DNA from: a bacterium | Lineage (GTDB): Bacteria; SM23-31; JAUVVT01 | Assembly (NCBI GenBank): GCA_030616165.1 | Contig: JAUWXV010000019.1 | Coordinates: forward strand, 1 to 28,777 | DNA: 28,777 nt | Reading direction: 5' to 3' | In this document: positions 9,267 through 17,433 of the stretch, in pieces | Layout: every line of letters begins with the position of its first letter | Numbering within the stretch: the first letter of the stretch is position 1 | Made by a program: the position numbers and the translations under genes | The notes under the pieces: model-generated | Database searches by the model: none | What the model was told of the DNA's origin: nothing | Seen by the model: the letters and a program-made list of their open reading frames with translations, nothing else

Positions 9267-9339
9267 GTAGGGGCGAAGCATTTGAAGGAAGAGTTTTCAA
9301 AGGATTTAAGCAATAAACAAAAGAATGCTTCGCCCTTAC
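9267..9339. repeat. 73-bp palindromic element, copy 2
   Basis: Same orientation as the copy at 6480-6552 and near-identical. The right arm differs by one base (CGCCCTTAC for CGCCCCTAC), breaking the perfect 16-bp pairing. It follows a CCGC..GCGG patch (9234-9264) that is another small palindromic repeat, giving a nested arrangement inside a truncated kinase start. Confidence 0.85.
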
Positions 9340-9408
9340 TCAAAAACCATTGTGCACTCAATGGCAGAGATTTGACCCATAATATTATCTAATTAAACGG
9401 AGCAAAAA

Positions 9409-10167
9409 ATGTACATGCGGCTTGTGAATTTAAAAATTAAACCCGAGACATTGCCGAAATTTCGGCAACATTATGATGAAAAAATTATCCCCCGGCTAAA
9501 AAAAATGCCCGGCTGCCTGTACGCAGGTTTGATGCAAAGCGAACATCACCAGGATGAATGCATTTCAATGACGCTGTGGGACTCCCAAAAACATGTGGAA
9601 GATTATGAAAAAAGTGGTTTATATGAAGAACTTTTACAAGGAGTGCAGCCTTATCTTTCCGATTCGTTATTGGGGAAAATTCAACTATCAAAGGAATTGA
9701 AATTGGAGTATCAACCTGTACAAGAGGAACCCGTTGTGAAATCTTACGCCTTTCTTGCAAAAAAAGATGCGAAGATTCTTGCCCAGGAGAAAACTCATTT
9801 GATGTATCTGCGAATCGTCTCGGTAAAAATTAAACCGGGGAAAATGAAAGAGTTCATGCAAATCTACAAAGAAGAAATTATTCCTACATTACGTTCCGTA
9901 AAAGGCTGTCGATGTGCCTATTTAACTGAGAATATTGAGGATAAAAACGAGGCTATTTCGGTAACTATTTGGGACAGCAAAGAGGATGCGGATGACTATG
10001 AAAGAAGTGGGCTCTTTGACGAACTTACAGAAAAACTCAAGCATACATTTGCAGAGTTGTATCAGTGGAAGATGGCACTCGAAAAGGAGGGCGTTAGACA
10101 GGCAGTAACGAGCGAAGACCTCGCCGTGAAATACTACAGTATTGTAACAGGAAAGAGTTTTCAGTAA
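9409..10167 (+). CDS. Tandem ABM-like (dimeric alpha/beta barrel) protein
   Basis: A 252-aa protein built from two copies of an antibiotic-biosynthesis-monooxygenase-like ferredoxin fold. The first (about 1-90) starts MYMRLVNLKIKPETLPKF and the second (about 132-225) LMYLRIVSVKIKPGKMKEF. Each has the I-P-x-L...GC turn, a central S-x-T-x-WDS strand and a DYE-x-SGL(F/Y)-x-EL helix. Such domains act as oxygenases, haem-degrading enzymes or ligand sensors; no catalytic role can be assigned. There is no signal peptide, so it is probably cytoplasmic. GGAG lies about 7 nt before the ATG. It sits between the kinase and a SpoIIE phosphatase on the same strand and could be part of a signalling module, though this is inference from order alone. 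Confidence 0.8.
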   Translation: MYMRLVNLKIKPETLPKFRQHYDEKIIPRLKKMPGCLYAGLMQSEHHQDECISMTLWDSQKHVEDYEKSGLYEELLQGVQPYLSDSLLGKIQLSKELKLEYQPVQEEPVVKSYAFLAKKDAKILAQEKTHLMYLRIVSVKIKPGKMKEFMQIYKEEIIPTLRSVKGCRCAYLTENIEDKNEAISVTIWDSKEDADDYERSGLFDELTEKLKHTFAELYQWKMALEKEGVRQAVTSEDLAVKYYSIVTGKSFQ

Positions 10168-10269
10168 GTTCACTTTGGGATTCGCATAATTCTATGCTCA
10201 GGCGTATTCCCAGATATAAAAATCTTTTAAAAGAAATGAAATTGAACAAATAAAACAAAAAGGATTTTC

Positions 10270-11544
10270 ATGGATATAACTGCATTACAAAAAGAGAATC
10301 AATATTTAAAACATGCGGTTGATGAACTCTCTTTTCTAAACGAACTTTCGCGTGCAATAGGCTCTATGTTTAATTCAGAAGAGATTATGCAGACAATCAT
10401 TAAAAAGTCGATTCGCGCAATAAAGGCTGAACAGGGAGTTGTTATCCTCGTGGTTAGTGAAGGTGATATAGAAATGAAGACTCTGGTTCGGTCAATGGTA
10501 AGTTATGGAAGTCATAAACCCTACAGTCTCGACCAGAGTCTTCTCGGCTGGATGCATCTCAATAAAAAACCGATAAGTATAAATGACCCGAAAAATGATA
10601 CAAGATTCTCCGGCTTTCAATTGGATAAATCAATAAAATCGGTTGCCTGTGTACCCTTACTTGTAAAATCTGAATTAACGGGTATTCTTTCGGTTTTTAA
10701 CAAAAAAGGTGGGATGGCTTTTACCGATGATGATTTGAGATTGTTGTACATAATTGCTTCTCACTCGGCTCAGATTGTTGAGAATGCGCGTCTTTATGAA
10801 GAAGAACAGGCTCATTTGAAATTAAAAGAAGAAACACGATTGGCACGTGAAATCCAGATAAATCTCCTCCCCGAATCTAATCCCGCTGTCGGTGGTTATG
10901 ACATTGCAGGTAAAAGTATTCCCGCTTTAAGTGTTGGCGGCGATTATTACGATTTCATACCGATAGATGATGATAATATTGCTGTCTGTCTTGGTGACAT
11001 ATCCGGTAAAGGAATGCCTTCCGCATTATTAATGTCGAACCTTCAGGCGACAGTGAGGGGCCAAACATTAATAAGCGGTTCGCCAAAAGATTGTATTGAT
11101 CGTTCAAACAGGTTGCTCTTCCGGAGCACCGACACAGACAAATTCGCTACATTATTCTATGGAATACTAAATCTGGGAAAAAACGAGTTTTATTATACTA
11201 ATGCGGGGCATAATCCACCTATGCTTTTTAAGGATAAATCTAATCCTATGCTGCTAAAAGAAGGTGGTCCAATTTTAGGATTCATTGATAATATCGAATA
11301 CGAGTGTAATACTATCTCTTTTGAAACGGGAGATTTGTGTGTTATATATTCTGATGGAATAACCGAAGCTATTAACACATCTGGAAATGAATTTGGTGAA
11401 GAAAAGCTTAAGGTACTCATAAAGGAAAACTGGAATCTTTCATCAGATGAAATAATAGAAAAGATTTTTAAAGCCGTTAAAGAACATTCCAGAGGTGTTC
11501 CTCAGTCAGATGACATCACGATGGTTGTATTAAAAAGAAAATAA
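10270..11544 (+). CDS. GAF-SpoIIE/PP2C-type Ser phosphatase (RsbU-like)
   Basis: A 424-aa cytoplasmic protein. It opens with a short coiled coil (about 1-25), then a GAF sensor domain (about 25-178), a linker helix (178-198) and a SpoIIE-type PP2C phosphatase domain (about 200-424). Metal-binding motifs are present: GGDYYD with Asp225, GDISGKG with Asp243, SDGITEA with Asp362, and QSDDIT with Asp414 and Asp415. Such proteins usually dephosphorylate anti-sigma-factor antagonists in partner-switching pathways. No anti-sigma or STAS partner is encoded in this window. AAGGA precedes the start by 7 nt. It follows the ABM protein after a 102-nt gap and may oppose or complement the upstream Ser/Thr kinase; this link is only positional. 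Confidence 0.92.
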   Translation: MDITALQKENQYLKHAVDELSFLNELSRAIGSMFNSEEIMQTIIKKSIRAIKAEQGVVILVVSEGDIEMKTLVRSMVSYGSHKPYSLDQSLLGWMHLNKKPISINDPKNDTRFSGFQLDKSIKSVACVPLLVKSELTGILSVFNKKGGMAFTDDDLRLLYIIASHSAQIVENARLYEEEQAHLKLKEETRLAREIQINLLPESNPAVGGYDIAGKSIPALSVGGDYYDFIPIDDDNIAVCLGDISGKGMPSALLMSNLQATVRGQTLISGSPKDCIDRSNRLLFRSTDTDKFATLFYGILNLGKNEFYYTNAGHNPPMLFKDKSNPMLLKEGGPILGFIDNIEYECNTISFETGDLCVIYSDGITEAINTSGNEFGEEKLKVLIKENWNLSSDEIIEKIFKAVKEHSRGVPQSDDITMVVLKRK

Positions 11545-11624
11545 TTAATTTTTACTTTCGAAAAAGTTTAATTTCCACTATGCTTAAATCAGTGCTATTT
11601 CACTGAGTTAAGCGAAAGACACAA

Positions 11625-12956
11625 CTACATAACACCGTAGGAAATCATTGCATCAGCCACTTTGACAAAACCCGCGATGTTGGCACCTTTTACATAGTTT
11701 ACATAATCTTTTTCCTGACCATACTCGACACACTGTTCGTGAATCCGTTTCATAATATTTTGCAATCGCAAATCCACCTCCTCATGGGACCAGTTCAAAC
11801 GCATGGCGTTCTGTGTCATTTCCAGGCCGGAGATTGCAACCCCTCCTGCATTTGCGGCTTTACCTGGTGCATACAAAATCTTTGATTCCTCGAAAAGTTT
11901 TGCTCCTTCATATGTGGTGGGCATATTGGCTCCCTCACTTACAACACTACATTCATGCCCCAGCAACGTACGGGCGTTATCTTCGTCGAGTTCGTTCTGG
12001 GTTGCACATGGAAAGGCTATGTCGCAGGTCACTTTCCAGGGCTTTTCATCCGGATGGTAGTCGCAGCGAAATTCCTTGGCATATTCAGAAAGTTTTGCAC
12101 GTTTGTTCGTCTTCAAGTCGATAACAAAAGCCAACTTTTCATCTGTCAGTCCATCAGGGTCATAAATAAAGCCGGACCTATCGGAAAGGGTGATGACCCT
12201 GGCACCAAATTCAATAAGCTTTTGGGCTGTGTACTGGGCAACATTACCAGAGCCTGAAATGACGCACACCTTATTCTCCAGTCCGTCTTTTTGTTTAGAT
12301 AGCATCTCCCGAGCAAAGTACACACAGCCGTATCCAGTTGATTCTTTGCGCACTGGACTGCCTCCAAAAGCAAGACCCTTACCCGTCATTGCTCCGGTAA
12401 ACTCGCCGCTCATGCGCTTGTATTGCCCGAACAGATAACCAATCTCGCGCGCCCCGACTCCGATATCCCCAGCAGGTACATCCAAGTTACTACCAATATA
12501 ACGAAAAAGTTCACTCATAAAAGATTGACAGAAACGCATGACCTCAGCGTCGGATTTACCCTTTGGATTAAAATCGGAGCCACCCTTAGCACCGCCCATC
12601 GGTAATGTGGTCAGACTGTTTTTAAACGTCTGCTCGAAGCCCAAGAACTTCAGGATACTAAGATTTACGGATTTATCAAAGCGCAAACCACCTTTATAGG
12701 GTCCAATAGCATTGTTGAACTGTACTCGGTATGCCCGGTTCATCTGCACGTTACCTTCATCATCCTCCCAGCAAACTCGAAAGGTAATAATTCGGTCCGG
12801 CTCTGTCATACGTTCCAGAATACGTGCCTTTTCGTACTTGGGTTCAGTGTTAATGAATGGGATAACCTTCTCCGCGACTTCGCGGACAGCCTGATGAAAC
12901 TCCGGCTGACTTGGATTGCGACGAGTAAGGTCTAACATAAATTGATCGAATTCCAT
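11625..12956 (-). CDS. gdhA: Glutamate dehydrogenase, NADP-type hexameric
   Basis: Cytoplasmic enzyme joining ammonium to 2-oxoglutarate to give glutamate. With the start chosen at 12956 it has 443 aa, the usual length for the hexameric GdhA group. Visible are PYKGGLRF (87-93), GGAKGGSDF with catalytic Lys124, PAGDIGVG with catalytic Asp164, and the Rossmann fingerprint GSGNVA (235-240). The SDRSG at the end of the second beta strand fits NADP preference as in E. coli GdhA. An upstream in-frame ATG at 12986 would add 10 residues, but GGAGG stands 7 nt before the internal ATG, so the shorter form is preferred. Transcription runs toward, and converges with, the plus-strand phosphatase, 80 nt apart. 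Confidence 0.95.
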   Translation of the reverse strand: MEFDQFMLDLTRRNPSQPEFHQAVREVAEKVIPFINTEPKYEKARILERMTEPDRIITFRVCWEDDEGNVQMNRAYRVQFNNAIGPYKGGLRFDKSVNLSILKFLGFEQTFKNSLTTLPMGGAKGGSDFNPKGKSDAEVMRFCQSFMSELFRYIGSNLDVPAGDIGVGAREIGYLFGQYKRMSGEFTGAMTGKGLAFGGSPVRKESTGYGCVYFAREMLSKQKDGLENKVCVISGSGNVAQYTAQKLIEFGARVITLSDRSGFIYDPDGLTDEKLAFVIDLKTNKRAKLSEYAKEFRCDYHPDEKPWKVTCDIAFPCATQNELDEDNARTLLGHECSVVSEGANMPTTYEGAKLFEESKILYAPGKAANAGGVAISGLEMTQNAMRLNWSHEEVDLRLQNIMKRIHEQCVEYGQEKDYVNYVKGANIAGFVKVADAMISYGVM

Positions 12957-13694
12957 TGCAATTCCTCCATTTGTTATACTGTACATTCAGAGATAATTAG
13001 TCAAAAGATTACCGAGTTATTGATTACATGAACAACAATCAAACTGCTTTATGGTATTTTCTTAAACTTCTCTCCATGGAGATAGTTGTATGTTATATTA
13101 TTGAATATGTATCAAAAATGACAAAAAATATAAGTTTTTTATCGGTAAAATTATGATAAACTTTTATAAGCATATTTTTACGAATGACGATAGTATAAAC
13201 TCCTAATCAACTGCAATATAATAAAATTTTAAGGAAAAATAAAATAAAAAAAATCCCGCAGAATTTTATTTAAATTTTTGTAGGGATTCACAAAAATAAT
13301 TTTTTCAGCCTACCAAAAAATTTGGCACAAAATTAGAAAAAATAGCAAACTTATGACACAGATTTTCAAGTATTTTTTTTATTTAGCCTGATTTATTCAT
13401 AGAATATGTCGTAAATAATTTACTAAGCCAAAAAAATACCAATTACTTTTGTCATGCTGAATTTATTTCAGCATCCATAATAAATCAGATTCCGAAACAA
13501 GGTCTGAACGACATAATATTGCTTGTTGAACTGAATCAACACATGTTACAAATCATATTATTTAAGGAACGAAACACTAATATATCTTCACACACAGGTT
13601 AAGGGATCAAAATAAAAGTGCCCTGTAAGAATATCTCATGGCATCGTGCTCCTAAACTCCTCCACACTCACCGCAAGACAAGACGAAAATGCAT
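12957..13694. other. Noncoding region with dispersed repeat
   Basis: About 740 bp between gdhA and the downstream end of the enolase-superfamily gene. It is strongly AT-rich from 13090 to 13440. It contains the GTCATGCTGAA-type repeat at 13451-13514. No supported gene or clear gdhA promoter is seen. Confidence 0.5.
13451..13514. repeat. GTCATGCTGAA..TTCAGCATC dispersed repeat
   Basis: TGCTGAA (13455-13461) pairs with TTCAGCA (13467-13473), followed by AGATTCCGAAA and CTGAACGACA. A longer relative in the opposite orientation lies at 20960-21082 and shares GTCATGCTGAA, TATTTCAGCATC and AGATTCCGAAA. Confidence 0.65.
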
Positions 13695-14864
13695 TCACTC
13701 CACCCGGTATTTCTCAACTGCCTCAGGATTCAATTCAATTCCCAGCCCAGGTTTTTTCGGTAGTGGGATTTTGCCATCCACAAACTGCAATTCATCTATG
13801 ACCAGTTCACGACGCAGAACCGAGTCGCACATCTCCGCGGGAAGAAATTCGATATAGGGGCAGTTTGGAACCGCCGCCGCCATATGGGCTGAGGCTGCAA
13901 TGCCGATGCCAGTCTTCCAGCAGTGTGGGACAATGAGCCGTCCCCGGTCCTGAGCCATATGGCAGACACGCATAGCTTCAGTGAGCCCGCCAACACGTCC
14001 GATATCCGGCTGAGCGACGTCTAATAATCCCTTATCCAAGAGGTCGAGAAACTCAAATCGTGTATTCTGCCACTCCCCGGCAGCTATGCGCATTGGCGAT
14101 TCTCTTGCCAGTGTGGCGTACCCCTCCAAATTATCAATCTGCAATGGCGTTTCCAGAAAGTACAGGTCCAGATGCTCCCAGTGACGAATCGTACGTAAGG
14201 CACTTTTAGCGTCGCTCCAGAGATACTGAACATCTACCATTAACGTAAAGTCTGTTCCAACTGCTTCACGGCAGGCAGTGATAATCTCGGTCATCTGTTC
14301 ATCAGTGCCCTCAAGTCCACTGTGTTTGTAAGGTCCCCCGAGGGTACACTCCAACTTAGCTGCGGTATAGCCATACTCCTTAGCCCGATGGACCCAATCT
14401 ACCAGAGAATCCCGATATTCATCAACCGTTGAACCGTAAGGCTGAAGTGAAGCATAAGGAACGATATATTCCTTGTGCGCTCCGCCTAAAAGTTTGTAAC
14501 ATGGGAGCCCCAGTGCTTTGCCCTTTATATCCCAGAGCGCCATGTCGATTGCACCAATTGCGCAGATGACAGCACCCCGACGCCCGCTCATGCAGGTATA
14601 TGTGTACATTTTTTCCCAGAGAGTCGAAGTGTCAAAGGGGTCCTGTCCGATAAGGAGGTCTTTCATCCCTAATGCCATCGTATGACTGCTCGGGGATTCA
14701 ATGGCGGCTTTAGCGAGCCATGGACCCGTATCGGTTTCCCCTATGCCTGTAATGCCCTCATCCGTGTGAACGAGTACTACTATATCATCTTGTGATGAGG
14801 AGGTTGCATCCTTGCGAAGGTCAGGTGCCACCAATACAAAACACTCAATATCAGTAATTTTCAT
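13695..14864 (-). CDS. Enolase-superfamily (mandelate racemase subgroup) sugar-acid dehydratase-like
   Basis: A 389-aa cytoplasmic enzyme of the mandelate racemase/muconate lactonizing family, most of whose sugar-acid members dehydrate aldonic or aldaric acids. The N-terminal capping domain covers about residues 1-125 and the barrel follows. Metal ligands are Asp211 (VDVQ), Glu238 (LETP) and Glu264 (GEW). The general base dyad is His314 (PHCWKTG) with Asp287 (QPDIGR), the pattern of the MR subgroup. On the second barrel strand Lys170 is followed by x-Glu172 instead of the common K-x-K or K-x-H. The substrate is not predictable from this; galactonate- or related dehydratase activity is the general possibility. 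GAGG lies about 6 nt before the ATG. The gene stands alone, with no aldolase or kinase of the same pathway adjacent. Confidence 0.88.
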   Translation of the reverse strand: MKITDIECFVLVAPDLRKDATSSSQDDIVVLVHTDEGITGIGETDTGPWLAKAAIESPSSHTMALGMKDLLIGQDPFDTSTLWEKMYTYTCMSGRRGAVICAIGAIDMALWDIKGKALGLPCYKLLGGAHKEYIVPYASLQPYGSTVDEYRDSLVDWVHRAKEYGYTAAKLECTLGGPYKHSGLEGTDEQMTEIITACREAVGTDFTLMVDVQYLWSDAKSALRTIRHWEHLDLYFLETPLQIDNLEGYATLARESPMRIAAGEWQNTRFEFLDLLDKGLLDVAQPDIGRVGGLTEAMRVCHMAQDRGRLIVPHCWKTGIGIAASAHMAAAVPNCPYIEFLPAEMCDSVLRRELVIDELQFVDGKIPLPKKPGLGIELNPEAVEKYRVE

Positions 14865-15122
14865 TTGTACCTCACTATATAATTTTTTATGTTCTTTTTA
14901 TTAGTTAATAGCATAATATAGTAAAAAAAGCCCAGATATTGAATATGCTCGTTTAATTATTATAAGAAAATGCTTTCATTTTTAATATTTTACAGTTTCC
15001 TTAATATTATATAGTAAACATAATCAAAAATCAAGTGATTTTAGAAAAATCCTTTTTTTATATATAAAAATATATTATTAAGCAAGTTTTGATAAGTGTG
15101 ACACTCGTGGAGCAAATTGTGT

Positions 15123-15151
15123 AAACTGGTTTTAAAAACCGGGTTTTTTTG
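15123..15151 (+). terminator. Possible intrinsic terminator
   Basis: The short stem CTGGTTT / AAACCGG (one G-U pair) is followed by seven T residues on the plus strand. No plus-strand gene ends here, so it may be part of a repeat, an attenuator, or chance. Confidence 0.25.
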
Positions 15152-15165
15152 AGAATTTGTCTCAG

Positions 15166-15196
15166 TTTTGTATCAATTTGTATCAATTTGTATCAT
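15166..15196. repeat. Three helically phased decamers
   Basis: TTTGTATCAA occurs three times with a period of exactly 10 bp (first and last copies differ by one base). It is surrounded by TTGTCTCA at 15157, TGAGACAA at 15217 and TTGTCTCA at 15259. The spacing of one helical turn and the inverted neighbours suggest a protein-binding array, but no regulator gene is nearby. Confidence 0.55.
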
Positions 15197-15500
15197 TTTT
15201 TGGAATGATTTTGAGACGATGAGACAATTAAGTTTTTAATTATCAAGAGATTACATTATTTGTCTCACTTTTTTTATTTAATGCGATGAATTTTCGTTTT
15301 TTTGCTGATATTTTTTTGTGTTTCATAATTATGTTATGTTATATTAGTAATATATTATTCATTGTTCGTGTATTTAATAACAAATATAATATAATATATT
15401 TTTCGAGGGAAGTCAAGGGAAATTTTGTGTGATTATAAATTAATTTAGAGTTGTGATTGATTTTTTGATAATTTCCAAACCGGATAGTGTTTACTATTTT

Positions 15501-15514
15501 GGGGCAGAAGCCCC
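15501..15514. repeat. GGGGC hairpin
   Basis: GGGGC-AGAA-GCCCC, a 5-bp stem with a tetraloop, sits 7 nt before the first CGCCCTG repeat unit. Confidence 0.45.
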
Positions 15515-15521
15515 ATGATGT

Positions 15522-15556
15522 TACGCCCTGTGTAATGAAACCCAGGGCGATCGATT
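15522..15556. repeat. CGCCCTGGGT hairpin repeat, copy 1
   Basis: TACGCCCTGTGTAATGAA then ACCCAGGGCGATCGATT. Arms of 10 bp (one mismatch in the left arm) flank the loop AATGAA. Further copies are at 15654-15688 and, as a right half, 15693-15721. Confidence 0.75.
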
Positions 15557-15568
15557 GGAAAACAAAGA

Positions 15569-15594
15569 GGGCGAACACATAGGTTCGCCCCTAC
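15569..15594. repeat. GGGCGAAC palindrome ending CCCCTAC
   Basis: GGGCGAAC (15569-15576) and GTTCGCCC (15583-15590) flank ACATAG, and CTAC follows. It belongs to the same loose family as the arms of the 73-bp element and the palindrome at 20571. Confidence 0.65.
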
Positions 15595-15653
15595 ATTTGG
15601 TTGAAAGAGATTATTTAGGACATTTTGTGGGAACACCTTCGCCAACAGAAATT

Positions 15654-15721
15654 TACGCCCTGGGTAATGAAACCCAGGGCGATCGATTAATTATGGGTAA
15701 TGAAACCCAGGGCGATCGATT
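15654..15721. repeat. CGCCCTGGGT hairpin repeat, copies 2 and 3
   Basis: Copy 2 (15654-15688) is perfect: CGCCCTGGGT, AATGAA, ACCCAGGGCG, then ATCGATT. Copy 3 (15693-15721) keeps GGGTAATGAA and the right arm with ATCGATT but lacks most of the left arm, as if produced by partial duplication. Confidence 0.75.
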
Positions 15722-15916
15722 TTTTTAATGGTTAGTAATGATATTTGGTTCTTCTCCAAATTAGTTGCAATAAAAAGATAAAAAATAATTAGTCGTCCCT
15801 GAAAAACATAGTTTTAAACTTCAAGACAGGGAAATAATTATGCAGTATTAACATTTCTTCGAAAATTGATGAAAACTGATAAAACGGTTTGACTTTTAAA
15901 GGGAAGCTTCTTTTTT

Positions 15917-15992
15917 CCCCTAACTAAAGTTAGGGGTTAATGATCCCCTAACTAAAGTTAGGAGTTAATGATCCCCTAACTAAAGTTAGGGG
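15917..15992. repeat. Three tandem 28-bp palindromic units
   Basis: Units begin at 15917, 15945 and 15973. Each contains CCCCTAACTAAAGTTAGGGG, a palindrome with 9-bp arms (last arm base altered once in unit 2), separated by the 8-bp spacer TTAATGAT. Each could fold as a hairpin on either strand. Confidence 0.85.
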
Positions 15993-16034
15993 TTAATAAG
16001 CCATAGGCTTATTAATAAGCCTGAGGCTTATTAA
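15993..16034. repeat. Two adjoining TTAATAAGCC hairpins
   Basis: TTAATAAGCC-ATA-GGCTTATTAA (15993-16015) and TTAATAAGCC-TGA-GGCTTATTAA (16012-16034) have perfect 10-bp arms and share four bases. They directly follow the 28-bp array. Confidence 0.8.
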
Positions 16035-16138
16035 TGAAATTTATACCAATTAACAAAATAATTATAAAAAGATTGTAAAATTATCTAATTTAAATTGTGG
16101 TTGATTTTTTTCTAAAAGTTTAATAAATTTCAACAATT

Positions 16139-17343
16139 ATGAAAACAAAAAATATTTCTTCAAGAGAACGGATGCTGTCGGTTTTAAATTTTCAGGAACC
16201 CGATTATATCCCCTGCTGTTTTATGATATTTACTGCTTTGAGAAATCGGTGTAAGAATGAATATGATTTTATTGAGCGGCAGTTGGGACTTGGTCTTGAT
16301 GTGAGGGTAAATCTTCCCGAGTTTACACCCCGCTTTCATCGGGATGTATCGTTCAGAGAGTGGAAACACCATCCATCAGGAGAAAGATACCCGCTCATTA
16401 ATCGCGAGTATCTGACGCCAGAGGGGGTTCTTTCTGCGGCTGTAAGGAAGGTTGAAGATTGGCCCCACGGTGACCATCTTCCACTGTTTGATGATTATGT
16501 CACTCCGCGGTCTGAGAAATTTCTGATCACAGAAAAATCCGATTTGATAAAGTTAAAATATCTGCTTTTACAACCATCAAATAAAGAGATACGCACATTT
16601 CGAAAAGAATCAAAAATGATAAAAGAATTTGCTTCTGATAAAGGTCTTCTTGTCTGCGGCGGCTGGAACTCATGGGCAAAGAGAAAAGACGATGAAATTT
16701 ATGGACTGATTACGGGACTATGGGAATAGATGCGCTGATGTGGCTCTGCGGGGCTGTGAAACCTCTTTACTGGGCTTATGATGAATCCGATTTTCTCGAA
16801 GAATTAATTGAAATGATTGCCGTCTGGAATAGAAAGAGAATGGAGATATATCTCGATGAAGGCGTTGATTTATTAATAAAAAGAGCATGGTATGAAAGCA
16901 CGGATTTCTGGTCACCTGCACTGTATGAGCGTTTTATAGCACCAGTATTGAAAAAAGATGTCGAATTGACACACCAGGCAGGAGCGAAGTTCGGATATAT
17001 TATAACCAGCGGGATGATGCCGCTTATGGAGAATTTTATCGATATTGGTATAGATGTTATAATTGGAGTTGACCCGGTTCAGGGCAGGGGAACCAACCTT
17101 AGTATTTTAAAGGAAAAAGCAAATGGTAAGGTCTGCCTCTGGGGAGGGATAAACGGATTTTTAACAGTAGAGAAGGGAACGGAGGACGAGGTTAGATATG
17201 CCGTTGAAAATGCTTTAAAGATTCTTTCAAAAAAGAGCGGATTTATACTCTCGCCTGTGGATAACGTAACAGAAGATGCAGAAATCACGTGGAGAAATGT
17301 GGATGTACTTATCAAAACATGGAAAGGTTTTAGAGGTGGATAA
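16139..17343 (+). pseudogene. Uroporphyrinogen decarboxylase (URO-D)-like protein, frameshifted
   Basis: Two overlapping ORFs (16139-16729, 196 aa; 16720-17343, 207 aa) together cover one URO-D-family protein of about 400 aa. The first half has the usual N-terminal RERMLSVLNFQEPDYIP. The second holds the barrel core with IKRAWYESTDFWSPALYERFIAPVLK, AGAKFGYIITSG, GVDPVQGRGTNLSILKE, CLWGGING and a C-terminal GFILSPVDNVT. The second ORF is in the -1 frame, and the join falls at ATGGGAATAG, with the stop inside the overlap. One missing base near 16720 would restore the gene. No slippery sequence is visible there, so an inactivating indel or sequencing error is more likely than programmed recoding. 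This family includes many non-haem members (methyltransferase-like) found near sugar genes; the true substrate is unknown. No Shine-Dalgarno precedes the first ATG. Confidence 0.8.
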
Positions 17344-17366
17344 GTTGATTGGAATAATGGTTTTTA

Positions 17367-17392
17367 CTTACTTCTTTTGAAAAAGAAGTAAG
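17367..17392 (+). terminator. CTTACTTCTTTT hairpin after URO-D
   Basis: Twelve-base arms CTTACTTCTTTT / AAAAGAAGTAAG surround GA, 23 nt after the stop at 17343. It could terminate the transcript but lacks a GC-rich stem and a T-run. GGATTGC and GGCGGGTCC on the other strand show it is a reversed copy of the repeat family at 1383, 17509 and 25984. Confidence 0.4.
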
Positions 17393-17433
17393 CAATCCGA
17401 AGGACCCGCCTATGGCGGGGAAAACTTTAAATT

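Larger units (their letters stand above)
14865..16138. other. Long noncoding region rich in hairpin repeats
   Basis: About 1.27 kb with no credible gene. The first half is AT-rich with decamer repeats (15166-15196). The second half carries three CGCCCTGGGT hairpins, a GGGCGAAC palindrome, three 28-bp CCCCTAACT units and two AATAAGCC hairpins. Promoters for the flanking, diverging genes should lie here, but none is clear. Confidence 0.6.

Noticed and set aside
6480-9339. Composite transposon carrying the kinase
   Set aside because: The flanking elements have no transposase and no target-site duplication is visible; kept only as repeat-flanked.
9201-9392. 63-aa ORF after the kinase as a gene
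   Set aside because: After its kinase-like first nine residues it translates a palindromic patch and the 73-bp repeat; better read as a gene relic plus repeat.
12954-12986. 453-residue start for glutamate dehydrogenase
   Set aside because: A strong GGAGG sits before the internal ATG and the shorter protein matches the family's usual beginning.
15545-15556. HIP1-like GCGATCG site
   Set aside because: GGCGATCGAT is simply the end of the CGCCCTGGGT repeat and lacks the full GCGATCGC octamer.
15522-16034. CRISPR array
   Set aside because: Units are palindromic, spacing is irregular or the 8-bp spacers are the same each time, and no cas gene is present.
16715-16730. Programmed -1 frameshift in the URO-D-like gene
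   Set aside because: No slippery heptamer lies in the overlap; an indel is simpler.
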